64,000 nt of DNA from an uncultured Bacteroidales bacterium (GCA_905234755.1 CAJOIT010000001.1:124001-188000), one strand, 5' to 3'; numbered from the stretch's first letter, positions 47,414 to 57,240 are shown. Translations and numbers: made by a program. Notes: generated by a model not told the origin, from the letters alone.

Positions 47414-49823
47414 CGTATTCTTCTCCTTCTATTTTTAGTTCATCGAGGTCTATTTCGTCCTCTTCGTTGTATATCTGTATAAACTGTTCGTTGAAAACCT
47501 TCTTGTTGAAATGGTGCTCCAATGTCAAAAGCAGAGATGGTAGCAGTACAATGTTTGAGAACATTGCTACGAATAGTGCCGTTGATACCAAAATGCCCAT
47601 CGATTGAGCTCCGCCCCATTCGGAAATCGTAAACATGCCGAATCCCAGAACGAGTATTATTGAGGTATATATCATGCTCATGCCGGTTTCGCCGAGAGCA
47701 TTTCTGACGGATACGCCAATGTTTCCATCGGTGTGCTTAAGTTCTTGGCTGTACTTGGCTAGATAATGTATTGTGTCATCGACTGATATGCCGAAAGCAA
47801 TGCTGAATACAAGTATCGTTGAGGGCTTTATTGGAATGCCAAAATAACCCATTATTCCAGCTGTTACAACCATAGGTATCACATTTGGAATTAGCGAAAG
47901 CAATGTAACCTTTACCGAACGGAACATTAAGAACAGGAACAGTGCAATTACCACTATTGCTAAAGCAAGACTGATGAAAAGATTTTTTGTCAGGTATGTC
48001 TGGCTGGTGAAATTCATAATGGAGTTGCCTGTTACAATTGTTTCGTAGCGGTCGGCAGGGAAAACCGAATCTATTTCGCTTCTCAGCTGAGGTAGCAGTT
48101 CCTCAATGCGGTCGCAACCTACATCGCGAATATTCATGCTGATGCGTGTTGCAGTGCGTGTGCTGTCGATAAACGACTTGGCAAGTCCTTCGCCATTCAA
48201 GTTCGGGACACGCTTCATAATGTTGGAATATGTGTTCGGGTCTGGTGGCAGTTCGTACTTCTTGCCGTTTGTGTATGCCTGATACAGGAATTTCACTGCA
48301 TCGGCAATCGACATTGAACGTGAAAGTTCTGGATATTTCTTAAGCCGTTGCTGTAATGTGTCGAGGCTAACAATCTGGTCGATGTAATCGTGATCGTTGC
48401 GAAGCGAGTCCTTTGAAATCACAACAATTTCTATCGGAGAAACACCACCGAATTTTTCTTCAAGGAAATGTGTGTCCTGACATAGTTTGCTGTCATCAGG
48501 AATATCATCGAGTATGTAGCCGGCACGGTTGATAAAGAAAATTCCGCATAGCATCACTACAAATATAGTAATAAATACTGCATATACAGTTTTGCGGCTG
48601 TTGGTAACAATGTCTTCAATCTTGGCAATGATTGATGTTATAATCTTGTTGTCGATATGCTTGGTTGCTTTCTCTGAAGGCGGTTTGCAAAGACTGAAAA
48701 ATATTGGGATTATCAGCAATGAAAGCAAGAAAACCGTCATTATGCCGAGCGAAGCCACAACGCCAAATTCGATTAGAAGTGTGTTTGTGGTGACTATGAA
48801 TGTGGCAAAACCGAATGCTGTAGTTATGTTGGTAACGAATGAAGCATTACCGATTTTGCAGATAGTGCGGTGCAATGCCTTTACCTTCTGTCCGTGCAAC
48901 TTGTATTCTGCGTGGTATTTGTTGAACATATAGATTATGTTCGGGATGCCAATTACAATCAGCAATGGCGGAATCATGGATGTAAGGACAGTTACTTGAT
49001 AGCCAAGCAGTACCATATAGCCGAAAACCCAAATCAAGCTAAGAGCCACCACTATGAGCGAGGCAAAGATTACTTTTGGAGAACGGAAGAATATGTATAG
49101 TATTATTATGCAGACCAATGCTGCGAGAAGCGTGAAGATAAGCAGTTCGCGCTTAATAAGGTTTGTGACTTCGGTGCGGATATATGGATGTCCTGAAATG
49201 TGGGCATCAACACCGGCATCTTCGGAATATTTCTGCAAAATGTCTTCAATTTCAGCTACCGACTTCTGGCGTTCCGAGCTGTTTAGGATTTCGGGGTCAA
49301 GAGAAATAGTGAATAGGAACACATTTGTATCAGCGCTGTAGAGCAAGTTAGTGTAGAACGGCAAACTGAAGAATATGTTGCTAATGCTGTCGAGTTCCGC
49401 CTGCGATGAAATGGAATCTCCAAAAATGCGTACTGTTTCGAACTTTTGCTTTTTGATTCCGTTTTCATCGGTTACGCTTGCCTTGCGTATGTTTACTGCT
49501 TCAAGCGGACTGAAAGTTGACTTAACATCCTTGTGCGATTTTATTTGTTTAGAAAAATTGCGGAACTTGTCGAAGTGCTCGTAGTTTGTAAGCAGGCAAC
49601 TGTCATCTATGCCTATAGCGATGGCATTGGCTTCGTCACCGAAAAGTTCCTTGAACTTTTTGTTTTGCAAATAGACTTCATCGTCTTCCGAAAGCATACG
49701 GGCATAGCCGTAGTCCATGCTAATGTGCAGAGCCTCAAAACCTAAGAATGCCGTAACTATCACAATACCAATGATTAGATACAGCTTCTGCCTCAATATC
49801 AGCCTAGCAATTTTCTGCCACAT
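47400..49823 (-). CDS. RND/MMPL-family transporter
   Basis: 807 residues with about twelve membrane helices in the RND arrangement: one at the N-terminus (LIIGIVIVTAFLGFEAL), a periplasmic loop, five helices (about 225-370), a second loop, then the C-terminal six. The typical acidic motif GISVDDTIHYLAKY is in the second half. The sterol-sensing-like helices and short loops fit the MMPL branch, which exports lipids or hopanoids, rather than drug pumps. No membrane-fusion or TolC gene is adjacent. It is the first gene of an operon with the epimerase. The C-terminus is an acidic cytoplasmic tail. Confidence 0.85.
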   Translation of the reverse strand: MWQKIARLILRQKLYLIIGIVIVTAFLGFEALHISMDYGYARMLSEDDEVYLQNKKFKELFGDEANAIAIGIDDSCLLTNYEHFDKFRNFSKQIKSHKDVKSTFSPLEAVNIRKASVTDENGIKKQKFETVRIFGDSISSQAELDSISNIFFSLPFYTNLLYSADTNVFLFTISLDPEILNSSERQKSVAEIEDILQKYSEDAGVDAHISGHPYIRTEVTNLIKRELLIFTLLAALVCIIILYIFFRSPKVIFASLIVVALSLIWVFGYMVLLGYQVTVLTSMIPPLLIVIGIPNIIYMFNKYHAEYKLHGQKVKALHRTICKIGNASFVTNITTAFGFATFIVTTNTLLIEFGVVASLGIMTVFLLSLLIIPIFFSLCKPPSEKATKHIDNKIITSIIAKIEDIVTNSRKTVYAVFITIFVVMLCGIFFINRAGYILDDIPDDSKLCQDTHFLEEKFGGVSPIEIVVISKDSLRNDHDYIDQIVSLDTLQQRLKKYPELSRSMSIADAVKFLYQAYTNGKKYELPPDPNTYSNIMKRVPNLNGEGLAKSFIDSTRTATRISMNIRDVGCDRIEELLPQLRSEIDSVFPADRYETIVTGNSIMNFTSQTYLTKNLFISLALAIVVIALFLFLMFRSVKVTLLSLIPNVIPMVVTAGIMGYFGIPIKPSTILVFSIAFGISVDDTIHYLAKYSQELKHTDGNIGVSVRNALGETGMSMIYTSIILVLGFGMFTISEWGGAQSMGILVSTALFVAMFSNIVLLPSLLLTLEHHFNKKVFNEQFIQIYNEEDEIDLDELKIEGEEYDEDK

Positions 49824-49848
49824 AAATTTCCAACATTCTAAAAACGAG

Positions 49849-49856
49849 CAAATATA
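49849..49856 (-). promoter_or_regulatory. -7 promoter element of the RND transporter gene
   Basis: TATATTTG on the minus strand, 26 bp before the ATG at 49823. Confidence 0.5.
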
Positions 49857-49934
49857 ATGCTTTATTCTTTAATTAAAGTTTCCTTGATGAATAATGTTTA
49901 GGAGGGAAGGTTTGAGTTTGTTTGAAATCTTTGA

Positions 49935-50016
49935 ATCCTTAACTCTCGTAATCAATTTTCAAATCTTCATATCATTGAATCATTGAACCTTTGAACTTTT
50001 GAACCTTTGAATCATC
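49935..50016. repeat. Low-complexity TTTGAACC/TTTGAATC repeat
   Basis: Short imperfect repeats of (C/A)TTTGAA(T/C)C and CATTGAA follow the stop of the SGNH hydrolase gene (minus strand). They have no coding potential. A similar style of repeat occurs at 28840-28880 (AACATTGAACATTGAAACC). Confidence 0.45.
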
Positions 50017-50019
50017 ACT

Positions 50020-51294
50020 TTATTCTTCCGTTAATCTTTTTATATGAGCTTCGTACTCCTTGAGTATTGCTCCGAACAGCAAGTCACCTTCGAGCATGTA
50101 GCCATCGTTGGTAAAGTGAATCCTGTCGGTGTTGGCTAGTCCGTGCTTCTGCCAGGTGTATATCGACTTGCTTCCGCCCATGACTGCGTATAGATTCCAC
50201 AATGATGCGTGGTAACGATTGCAAAGTTCTTTCATTGCCTCAACAACCAGCGGTTGGTTGGTATTGTGTCCTGTACGGTATCCGCAGAAGTCGTTGTTGC
50301 TGACAAAGATTATCGCACAGTCGGGGTTTACGGAAAGTATTGCATCAACAATCTTGCGATAATTTTGCACAAACCTGTCCTTTGCAAAGTTTTTTCCAGA
50401 TGCATCGTTCACGCCAAGAGCAATTATGGCGAGGTCTGGATTCACGGCGTCCATTTGCTTTAGCAAAAGGTTTTCCTTGACATACGATTCTGTTGATGCT
50501 CCATTGGTTCCGATGGTTACAAATTTTACATTCGGCAGCGAATCCTCGACCAGCACGCCGTGAATGTGTATCGGTTTTGCCGAACGCGAATCGACATTGC
50601 GCACAAACCTGAATACAAGCGAGTCGAACGAGTGGGAGAACACCATTTCTGTACAGCCTTCCGTAAAATCGGTTGTGCAGTCAACCATTATTGAGTCAAC
50701 ATTGGTGTATATGTCGTAGCTGGTGTCGTTGACATCATGAATCAACTTCACCTTTGTGAACTCGTGCATCTCCTTCATTGAGCGTTTGGGGAAGGCAAAA
50801 GTCAGGTTTGCAATGCTGTCCTTTGTAAAAGCGACAAATCCCGAAAGTCCTATTGGTGTACCAGTTACATTCTTTATAATCCGCTCGAACTCCCAGTTGC
50901 CCGAATTTCGCGATACATAATAATATGGATGGTTGTTCTTTGGTGCGATTGAAAGCGGAGCAAGCAGTCCGAAATCGCCATGCGAATCGTGGCAAAGACT
51001 TTCGAAATGCCTTCGCAGACACCAAGAAACCACACCTGCCTGTATGTGCGAGTCTCCAAGATGCAACACTGTAAATCCTTCATCACCATCGAAGTAGAAA
51101 TGGTCGAGCTTGTTGAAGAAAGTTTCGAGGTTGGGATTGCCAGATGGCGTATAAAGTATTGATGAGTCGTAGTTTACGAAATCGTATTTTCTTTCGGGGT
51201 AGGGGAAGGAGAGCGACTGGGCAATGCTGGCTAAAGAAATGCCCATTAGCGCAAGCATCAAAAAAATCTTTCCTATGTAGCCCCTGAAAGTCAT
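50020..51294 (-). CDS. SGNH/GDSL-family hydrolase, second of a pair
   Basis: 424 residues with an N-terminal signal peptide or anchor (ending near SIAQS). SGNH blocks: FTVLHLGDSHIQAG (block I; Ser in GDSH), TIGTNGASTES, IIALGVNDASG (Asn) and the final DRIHFTNDGY (D-x-x-H). The family includes esterases, lipases and O-acetyl-group enzymes. Bacteroidota often have such large exported SGNH proteins near MBOAT acyltransferases, but none is adjacent here. It starts 3 bp after the stop of the upstream SGNH gene, to which it is distantly similar, so the two are an operon and possibly an old duplication. The substrate is unknown; peptidoglycan or polysaccharide acetyl groups are plausible. Confidence 0.85.
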   Translation of the reverse strand: MTFRGYIGKIFLMLALMGISLASIAQSLSFPYPERKYDFVNYDSSILYTPSGNPNLETFFNKLDHFYFDGDEGFTVLHLGDSHIQAGVVSWCLRRHFESLCHDSHGDFGLLAPLSIAPKNNHPYYYVSRNSGNWEFERIIKNVTGTPIGLSGFVAFTKDSIANLTFAFPKRSMKEMHEFTKVKLIHDVNDTSYDIYTNVDSIMVDCTTDFTEGCTEMVFSHSFDSLVFRFVRNVDSRSAKPIHIHGVLVEDSLPNVKFVTIGTNGASTESYVKENLLLKQMDAVNPDLAIIALGVNDASGKNFAKDRFVQNYRKIVDAILSVNPDCAIIFVSNNDFCGYRTGHNTNQPLVVEAMKELCNRYHASLWNLYAVMGGSKSIYTWQKHGLANTDRIHFTNDGYMLEGDLLFGAILKEYEAHIKRLTEE

Positions 51295-51297
51295 GCC

Positions 51298-52818
51298 TTA
51301 CTTGTTCCTCTGCAGATAGTTTGTGTATTCGACAATTATAGCATTGTAGAGCATATTGGAAATGACCTGCGCTCCCTGTGGTGAGAAGTGCGTGTAGTCC
51401 TTTGCTGCAAGTGGCGGGTCGGCTTCAACCCACTTGGGCATAGAGTTGCGTCCTCCCATAGCCTTGTATGTGTCCCAGAATGCGCAGTTGTTGCGTGCGG
51501 CAGCATCGCGCAACATATCGACCATAGTGTCGAGAATAGGATACGACTCATATATGTCCTTGTTCTTCACCGACATGTCGTTTGGTCCGACAATCATAAT
51601 GGATGCTTCTGGACACATTGCCCTGATGGTTCGCACCTGCGACATGAAAAGGTTTGTAAAATATGTTGCGCCCTTTGAGTCCTTGGTGTTTGGGACAGCG
51701 TTGGCTCCGAATTGCAGAATGAACAAATCAGCACCGAGTTTCGAGTATGATGCCGACAAAAGCGAGCGGTCGGTGCCGGTGAAAACTTCGCCGCTACATC
51801 CGCGCATTGCAATATTGTCTACAATTATGCCGTGGTCATCCTCAAGTGACACGCAGTAGAAATCTGGACTGTCGAATGCCTCAAATTCGAGAGTTACATC
51901 GCTGATGTAGTCGGGCGACTTGTAAGCATAAACATTCAAGCCTTCTGAAATTGGCATACGGCCTTCGTTTACAACTGCTCCGCCAACTTTCACGGTTACA
52001 TTCACCTCTTCGGTGCAGTTGCCGTAGTAGATGTACACATTCTTGAATTTGCGCGTGTTGCCGTAGCCCATGGATGACTTTGTGAAACTTATCCAAGCCT
52101 TGTATGGTTCTTCGGGGCGTTCCCACAGCGAATCGCGAATGGGCGAGAAGCGGTTGAAAGCCATCATAGGACCGTATTTCCTATGCGTTACGGCTGGGTC
52201 TCGCTTTCCGAATCCGGGACAGCGAATCCATCCTTCCGATGCGTCCTGTTTCATGCTGTACTGTGAGTAAATGGCTACTGGTGAGCACATTCCTACGCCG
52301 TTACCACCAAAACGACCTTGCAGCTTGTATCTGATGTAGGCTGTTATGCGGTCTCCTTCAAGTTGACTGTCGCCGTAGTGCAGAACCCTGATTTTTTCGT
52401 ATTCGCCATGGTGCGACAACTTGCGGAAAAAATGGTCGAGTGCGGTGTTGTTGCCTGCAGGAAATTCGAGCGGGTTGACTGCCGATTTAATTTCCTCGAT
52501 GTTGTAGTTGGAAGCGTCGTCGTTTACAACATTGTCGGATGTTGGGTCGGGTTGCTCCTCATATTCGGGCATATCCTTCAATTTTGCTTGTGTTTTTTGT
52601 GGGATTTCGTTGTCAATGTCAATCTGGCTGGAAAGCAGAGAGTCGAGGTTTACCGTTGTTTCATCCTTTGCCGATGACGGCAAGAAGTCTCTGAATGATG
52701 GGCAGTGAAGTACAAAATTGTCGGTTATCCTAATGCCGTCCTTCGGAAAAACAGCCATCACCCCAGCAATGACTGCAAATATTATCAATATGAATATCAG
52801 TGTATTCCTAACTTTCAT
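51298..52818 (-). CDS. SGNH/GDSL-family hydrolase, first of a pair
   Basis: 506 residues. One N-terminal membrane helix (about 7-25) is followed by an acidic linker (about 50-120). The catalytic domain has RVLHYGDSQLEGDRITAYIR (block I), IAMRGCSGE, LFILQFGANAV, IMIVGPNDMS and the C-terminal DYTHFSPQGA (D-x-x-H). It is probably membrane-anchored and faces the periplasm. It is the first gene of the pair, with a TACCTTTG element 21 bp upstream. Compared with its neighbour it has the extra linker and an inserted jelly-roll-like region (NVTVKVGGAVVNEG). The exact reaction is unknown. Confidence 0.85.
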   Translation of the reverse strand: MKVRNTLIFILIIFAVIAGVMAVFPKDGIRITDNFVLHCPSFRDFLPSSAKDETTVNLDSLLSSQIDIDNEIPQKTQAKLKDMPEYEEQPDPTSDNVVNDDASNYNIEEIKSAVNPLEFPAGNNTALDHFFRKLSHHGEYEKIRVLHYGDSQLEGDRITAYIRYKLQGRFGGNGVGMCSPVAIYSQYSMKQDASEGWIRCPGFGKRDPAVTHRKYGPMMAFNRFSPIRDSLWERPEEPYKAWISFTKSSMGYGNTRKFKNVYIYYGNCTEEVNVTVKVGGAVVNEGRMPISEGLNVYAYKSPDYISDVTLEFEAFDSPDFYCVSLEDDHGIIVDNIAMRGCSGEVFTGTDRSLLSASYSKLGADLFILQFGANAVPNTKDSKGATYFTNLFMSQVRTIRAMCPEASIMIVGPNDMSVKNKDIYESYPILDTMVDMLRDAAARNNCAFWDTYKAMGGRNSMPKWVEADPPLAAKDYTHFSPQGAQVISNMLYNAIIVEYTNYLQRNK

Positions 52819-52838
52819 CTTTTTGAATTTTGAGAGTG

Positions 52839-52846
52839 CAAAGGTA
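52839..52846 (-). promoter_or_regulatory. -7 promoter element of the SGNH pair
   Basis: TACCTTTG on the minus strand, 21 bp before the ATG at 52818. Confidence 0.55.
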
Positions 52847-52904
52847 GTTTTTTTTTGATAGGTTTGGGAGAAAAAATGTAAACAACATTACCACATATGA
52901 AGCA

Positions 52905-52938
52905 ACAAAAAAAGCCACGCCTAAGCGTAGCTTTTTTG
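52905..52938 (-). terminator. Terminator of the His/Cys-rich lipoprotein gene
   Basis: AAAAAAGCTACGC-TTAG-GCGTGGCTTTTTTT on the minus strand (one G-T pair), 20 bp after the stop. It could also act on the plus strand. Confidence 0.85.
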
Positions 52939-52957
52939 ATTTTCTTCGAAATTTTGA

Positions 52958-53536
52958 TTAGTCCTTATGGTTCGGGCAACCTTCGTGATGATGCTGGCAA
53001 CCTTCATGGCCTTCGTGACCTTTGCAGCCTTCATGATGGTGGCCTCCTTCGTGCTTGTGGCATCCTTCGTGGCCTTTGCAGCAACCTTCCGGCTTTTCAC
53101 CGTGGCACTTGTGGCCGCATCCGTGGTGACCTTCGCCACAGCATGGCATGTTGTCGAACAAAGCTTTCTTTTCGTCGAGGCTCAGGTTGTCCCAGTTTGC
53201 CATTCCTTCTTCGAAAGCAGCCTTCTTAGCAGCCATTTCTTCTTCTCTAGCCTTCTTTTCTGCAACCATCTTGTCGAAGCATTCTTTGCGCTTGTTCAAG
53301 AGTTCAGCCTTCTTTTCATCGGTCTGGTTTGCCCAGTCTTCCCAAGCAGCCATATCTGCCTTCTGCTCTTCGCTCATTTCGTGGCAGCACTTGTGGTCAC
53401 CATCCTTGCAGCACTTGTGTTCACCTTCGTGATTGCAGCATTTGTGTTCGCCTTCAGCGGCATCCTGCTTAGGTTCGTTGTTGCAGCAAGCTACAAGCAT
53501 AAGTGCAGGAACTAAAAGGAAAAATAAATTCTTCAT
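52958..53536 (-). CDS. His/Cys-rich putative metal-binding lipoprotein
   Basis: 192 residues. A lipoprotein signal (FFLLVPALMLVAC, Cys17) is followed by three near-identical HKCC units (EHKCCNHEG, EHKCCKDG, DHKCCHE; about 30-53). A charged helical segment follows (about 54-130, rich in Glu/Lys with KECFDKMVAEKKAREEEM). The C-terminal tail of about 60 residues is made of G-H-E-G-C and C-H-K-H-type units. By hand count it has 19 Cys and 21 His, unlike any other protein here. The pattern fits binding of several soft or transition metal ions (Zn, Cu, Ni) at the outer membrane or periplasm. No known family is recognised. Single gene with its own promoter and strong terminator. Confidence 0.8.
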   Translation of the reverse strand: MKNLFFLLVPALMLVACCNNEPKQDAAEGEHKCCNHEGEHKCCKDGDHKCCHEMSEEQKADMAAWEDWANQTDEKKAELLNKRKECFDKMVAEKKAREEEMAAKKAAFEEGMANWDNLSLDEKKALFDNMPCCGEGHHGCGHKCHGEKPEGCCKGHEGCHKHEGGHHHEGCKGHEGHEGCQHHHEGCPNHKD

Positions 53537-53563
53537 ATTCGTATTAATTTAAATTAGACTGGG

Positions 53564-53571
53564 CAAAGGTA
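53564..53571 (-). promoter_or_regulatory. -7 promoter element of the His/Cys-rich lipoprotein gene
   Basis: TACCTTTG on the minus strand, 28 bp before the ATG. No metal-regulator operator could be recognised by eye. Confidence 0.5.
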
Positions 53572-53709
53572 ATGCTTTTTCAAAAAATCGAGTGCGTGTT
53601 TGATAATTTTAGGATTTTTTTAATGAATTGTTCCAAGTTTTAATGATTCTCGCGACATATTTTGGCATAACCAGAATGTTCATTTGCAAAAATTTAAAAC
53701 AATAAAATC

Positions 53710-54027
53710 ATGAGAAACAAAAAGAAAAACTACACGCAACTCGAAAGATGCATTCTGGAAACTGCACACGGACAATTTTTCATCGACAGGGCAATTCTGT
53801 TGGACAAAGTCATGAAAAAGACAGAAAACTCCTGCATAACAAAAATCGATGTGGAAAATAGTCTGCAGAAACTTATCGAGCAGAATGCACTTTCGCTACA
53901 TACATGCTATGTATTGGAGGACAGAAGCATAATAAATGAGAATTTGCTTAAGACTGCAAAAATTATCACTCCTATTGTAATATTTATGGCAATATTGTTT
54001 CAGATTTACCTCAGTTTTGCCTGTTGA
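53710..54027 (+). CDS. Small membrane protein, unknown function
   Basis: 105 residues. The N-terminal about 80 residues are charged and helical (QLERCILETAHGQFFIDRAI; KIDVENSLQKLIEQNALSLH). The C-terminus is a single membrane helix (IITPIVIFMAILFQIYLSFAC), so it may be a tail-anchored protein with its soluble part in the cytoplasm. The middle is vaguely like a winged-helix spacing, but no motif is firm. It lies 82 bp upstream of leuS in the same direction. No family is recognised. Coding potential is moderate; the start follows an A-rich leader. Confidence 0.5.
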   Translation: MRNKKKNYTQLERCILETAHGQFFIDRAILLDKVMKKTENSCITKIDVENSLQKLIEQNALSLHTCYVLEDRSIINENLLKTAKIITPIVIFMAILFQIYLSFAC

Positions 54028-54080
54028 CAGACTATACTAAAAAAACGCAAAAAACTCAATCGCCCAAGCGCAAATATTCT

Positions 54081-54088
54081 TATTTTTG
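54081..54088 (+). promoter_or_regulatory. -7 promoter element of leuS
   Basis: TATTTTTG, 21 bp before the leuS ATG. Confidence 0.55.
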
Positions 54089-54109
54089 CATCTTCAAAAT
54101 TTTTAGAAG

Positions 54110-57100
54110 ATGGAATACAATTTTACGGAAATTGAGCGCAAATGGCGCGAATACTGGAAGAAACACGACACCTACAAGGCTGTTATCGACAAATCTAAGC
54201 CCAAATACTATGTCCTCGACATGTTCCCCTATCCTTCGGGAGCAGGTTTGCATGTTGGACATCCGCTTGGATACATCGCTTCCGACATCTTTTCAAGATA
54301 CAAGACACTGAAAGGCTTCAACGTTTTGCACCCGATGGGCTACGATGCCTTCGGTTTGCCAGCCGAACAGTATGCTATACAGACGGGTACTCACCCTGCA
54401 ATAACAACTGAAAAGAACATCAACAAGTACCGCGAACAGCTTGACAACCTCGGCTTTTCGTTCGACTGGAGCCGCGAAGTGCGCACCAGCGATCCGAAAT
54501 ACTACAAGTGGACGCAGTGGACTTTCATTCAGCTTTTCAATTCGTACTATTGCAACCAAGCACAGAAGGCTCGTCCGATTAGCGAACTTGTCAAAATTTT
54601 TGCCAGCCAAGGCACCAAGGGACTTGACCTTGCTTGCACCGATGACCTTTCGTTCACAGCTGATGAGTGGAATTCGTGGGACGAGAAAAAGCAGCAGCAA
54701 GTCCTGATGAATTACCGTCTTGCATATCTTGCCGACATTCCCGTAAACTGGTGTCCGAAACTTGGTACCGTGCTTGCCAACGATGAGGTTGTTGATGGCC
54801 TGTCGGTACGTGGTGGCTACCCAGTTGAACGCAAGAAAATGCGCCAGTGGTCGTTGAGAATCACGGCTTACGCACAAAGACTTCTCGACGGACTTAACAC
54901 CGTTGATTTCCCAGAACCTGTAAAGGACATTCAGAACAACTGGATTGGTCGTAGCGAAGGTGCATCGGTATTCTTCGAAATCGAAGGCCGTAGCGAAAAG
55001 ATGGAAATCTTCACCACACGTCCCGATACCATTTTCGGCGTTTCGTTCATGGTAATTGCTCCAGAACACGACCTCGCTCTTTCGCTCGCTACTGATGAGT
55101 ACCGCGCAAAGGTTGAGGAATATGTAACTTGGGCAAAGAACCGTTCCGATGTTGAACGAATGGCAGAGAAGAAAGTCAGCGGACAAATGACTGGTTCTTA
55201 TGCAATTAACCCATTTACAAAAGAACATATTCCAATTTTCATAGCCGACTATGTATTAATAGGTTACGGTACTGGCGCAATTATGGCAGTGCCTGCACAC
55301 GATAGCCGCGACTTCGCTTTCGCACGTCATTTCAATCTGCCTATTTCGCAGGTAGTTGCAAAGGAAGGTGCCGAAATAGTTCCTACCGAGCAATGGACAG
55401 AATCTTTCGATTCGAAGGACGGCATTCTTATGAATTCCGACTTCCTCAACGGACTTCGCGTAAAGCAGGCCATAAAGGCAATGAACGACCGCATCGAGGA
55501 AATGGGCATTGGCAAACGCAAGGTAAACTACCGTCTGCGCGATGCTATTTTCAGCCGTCAGCGCTACTGGGGCGAACCTTTCCCGATTTACTACAAGGAC
55601 GGAATCCCATATCCGCTCGACGAGTCAAAACTTCCGCTCGAACTTCCCGAAGTTGACAAGTATTTGCCAACCGAAACTGGCGAACCGCCACTGGCACGCG
55701 CAAAGAACTGGTGTACTTCCGAAGGTTACAAGTACGAAACCTCCACAATGCCAGGATTTGCAGGTTCTTCGGCTTACTATCTGCGTTACACCGACCCGCA
55801 CAACGACGAGATGATTTTCTCGCCCGAAGCCGTAAACTACTGGCAGAATGTTGACCTTTACATCGGTGGTCGCGAACACGCAACCGGACACCTTATATAT
55901 TCACGCTTCTGGAACAAGTTCCTCTACGACCTCGGTCTGGTACCAAACGAAGAACCATACAAGAAGCTCATCAACCAAGGTATGATTCAGGGGCGTTCGA
56001 ACTTCGTTTACCGCGTAAGCAGTTTCGAGAAGATGGCTGAATACAAGGTTTGGCAGTTGCTGAAGGACAAGAAGTTGGGCGTTGAGTTCAAGCAGGACTA
56101 CAAGGACGGCAAGCGCCGTTTCGACTTCTACTGCGACGAAAAGAAGATACTCATTGAAATTAAGCGCGAACATTCGCTCGAAAAAGTTGCCGAAGCCTAC
56201 AGCGAATACGCAAAGGACAAGGGTTACAGAATATTGCTCATCTCTATTTTCGATGTTATGAATCGCATCGATGTTGTGGAACAGAAGATAAAGGACCTTG
56301 TTGCTGGTGGTGATGTGCCTGAATTCGAGGAAGGCGAAGCATTTGTTCCAATCAATTTGTTCATTTCCAAGAATATCCCAGGTCGAGAAGAATTTACAGT
56401 TCCGATTCATGTTGACATCAACATTGTAAGCAACGATATTCTCGACATTGAAAAGTTCCGCCAGTGGAGACCCGACTTCAACGATGCACAGTTTGTACTC
56501 GAAGACGGAAAATATATCTGCGGATGGGAAATTGAAAAAATGTCGAAGTCGATGTACAATGTTCAGAACCCCGACGACCTTGTAGAACGCTACGGAGCCG
56601 ACACTTTGAGACTTTATGAAATGTTCCTTGGCCCTGTTGAGCAGGCAAAGCCATGGGATACCAACGGTATCGAAGGTGTTGCAAGGTTCATAAAGAAGTT
56701 CTGGAGAATGTTCCACGACGAGGACAACAACTTCTGTATTTCGGAAGAAAAGGCTACACCAGCAGAACTGAAGACTTTGCACAATACCATCAAGAAAGTT
56801 ACCGATGACATTGAAAGGTTCTCGTTCAACACCTGCGTAAGTTGCTTTATGATATGCTGCAACGAACTTGGCAAGTGCAACAAGCGCGAAATACTTGAAC
56901 CGCTATGCGTTCTCATTTCGCCATACGCACCACATATCGCCGAAGAATTGTGGCACGAATTCGGACACGACACTTCGGTTACCAAGGCTCAATGGCCGGA
57001 ATACAACGAGGCATATACAAAGGAAACAACCTTCACATACCCGATTTCGTTCAACGGAAAGATGCGTTTCAATCTCGAGCTTCCGCTTGACATGGATCCG

Positions 57101-57220
57101 AAGCAAATCGAGGAAACCGTCATGGCTAACGATTTGACAAAGAAATACACCGATGGAAAGCAGGTAGCAAAGGTTATCGTAGTTCCGAAGAAAATCGTGA
57201 ATATTGTTGTAAAGGGATAA
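54110..57220 (+). CDS. leuS: Leucyl-tRNA synthetase with an inserted DUF559-like domain
   Basis: 1036 residues, about 100 more than usual for Bacteroidota LeuRS (about 920-950 as I recall). The class I signatures are HVGH (48-51) and KMSKS (810-814), and the editing domain has TTRPDTIFG and [15 protein letters not shown]. All of this looks intact, so charging of tRNA-Leu is expected. Between GRSNFVYRV and FVPINLF...[12 protein letters not shown] (residues about 637-744) there is an extra in-frame segment. It resembles DUF559, a PD-(D/E)XK nuclease relative: [12 protein letters not shown], then D672 in RRFDFYC, and E683-x-K685 in IEIKRE. The frame stays open throughout and codon use is like the rest of the gene. 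Confidence 0.97.
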   Translation: MEYNFTEIERKWREYWKKHDTYKAVIDKSKPKYYVLDMFPYPSGAGLHVGHPLGYIASDIFSRYKTLKGFNVLHPMGYDAFGLPAEQYAIQTGTHPAITTEKNINKYREQLDNLGFSFDWSREVRTSDPKYYKWTQWTFIQLFNSYYCNQAQKARPISELVKIFASQGTKGLDLACTDDLSFTADEWNSWDEKKQQQVLMNYRLAYLADIPVNWCPKLGTVLANDEVVDGLSVRGGYPVERKKMRQWSLRITAYAQRLLDGLNTVDFPEPVKDIQNNWIGRSEGASVFFEIEGRSEKMEIFTTRPDTIFGVSFMVIAPEHDLALSLATDEYRAKVEEYVTWAKNRSDVERMAEKKVSGQMTGSYAINPFTKEHIPIFIADYVLIGYGTGAIMAVPAHDSRDFAFARHFNLPISQVVAKEGAEIVPTEQWTESFDSKDGILMNSDFLNGLRVKQAIKAMNDRIEEMGIGKRKVNYRLRDAIFSRQRYWGEPFPIYYKDGIPYPLDESKLPLELPEVDKYLPTETGEPPLARAKNWCTSEGYKYETSTMPGFAGSSAYYLRYTDPHNDEMIFSPEAVNYWQNVDLYIGGREHATGHLIYSRFWNKFLYDLGLVPNEEPYKKLINQGMIQGRSNFVYRVSSFEKMAEYKVWQLLKDKKLGVEFKQDYKDGKRRFDFYCDEKKILIEIKREHSLEKVAEAYSEYAKDKGYRILLISIFDVMNRIDVVEQKIKDLVAGGDVPEFEEGEAFVPINLFISKNIPGREEFTVPIHVDINIVSNDILDIEKFRQWRPDFNDAQFVLEDGKYICGWEIEKMSKSMYNVQNPDDLVERYGADTLRLYEMFLGPVEQAKPWDTNGIEGVARFIKKFWRMFHDEDNNFCISEEKATPAELKTLHNTIKKVTDDIERFSFNTCVSCFMICCNELGKCNKREILEPLCVLISPYAPHIAEELWHEFGHDTSVTKAQWPEYNEAYTKETTFTYPISFNGKMRFNLELPLDMDPKQIEETVMANDLTKKYTDGKQVAKVIVVPKKIVNIVVKG
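56018..56341 (+). other. DUF559/PD-(D/E)XK-like insertion within leuS
   Basis: Residues 637-744 of LeuRS. Order: helix ([19 protein letters not shown]), strand and turn ([11 protein letters not shown]), core [20 protein letters not shown] with D672 and ExK (E683, K685), helix ([15 protein letters not shown]), strand ([12 protein letters not shown]) and a last helix ([11 protein letters not shown]). This is the usual order of DUF559/Vsr-like nuclease folds. Typical DUF559 proteins have IEIDG at the E-x-x position, and here it is IEIKR, so the catalytic Lys is kept. Insertion ends lie in a loop before the KMSKS region. Whether the domain is an active nuclease is untested. Confidence 0.75.
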
Positions 57221-57240
57221 TATAATAGGCTCGTTTTTCT

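Noticed and set aside
56018..56341. Intein in LeuRS
   Set aside because: The insertion is only about 108 residues and lacks the Cys/Ser at the start and the HN-C/S/T at the end, so self-splicing is not expected.
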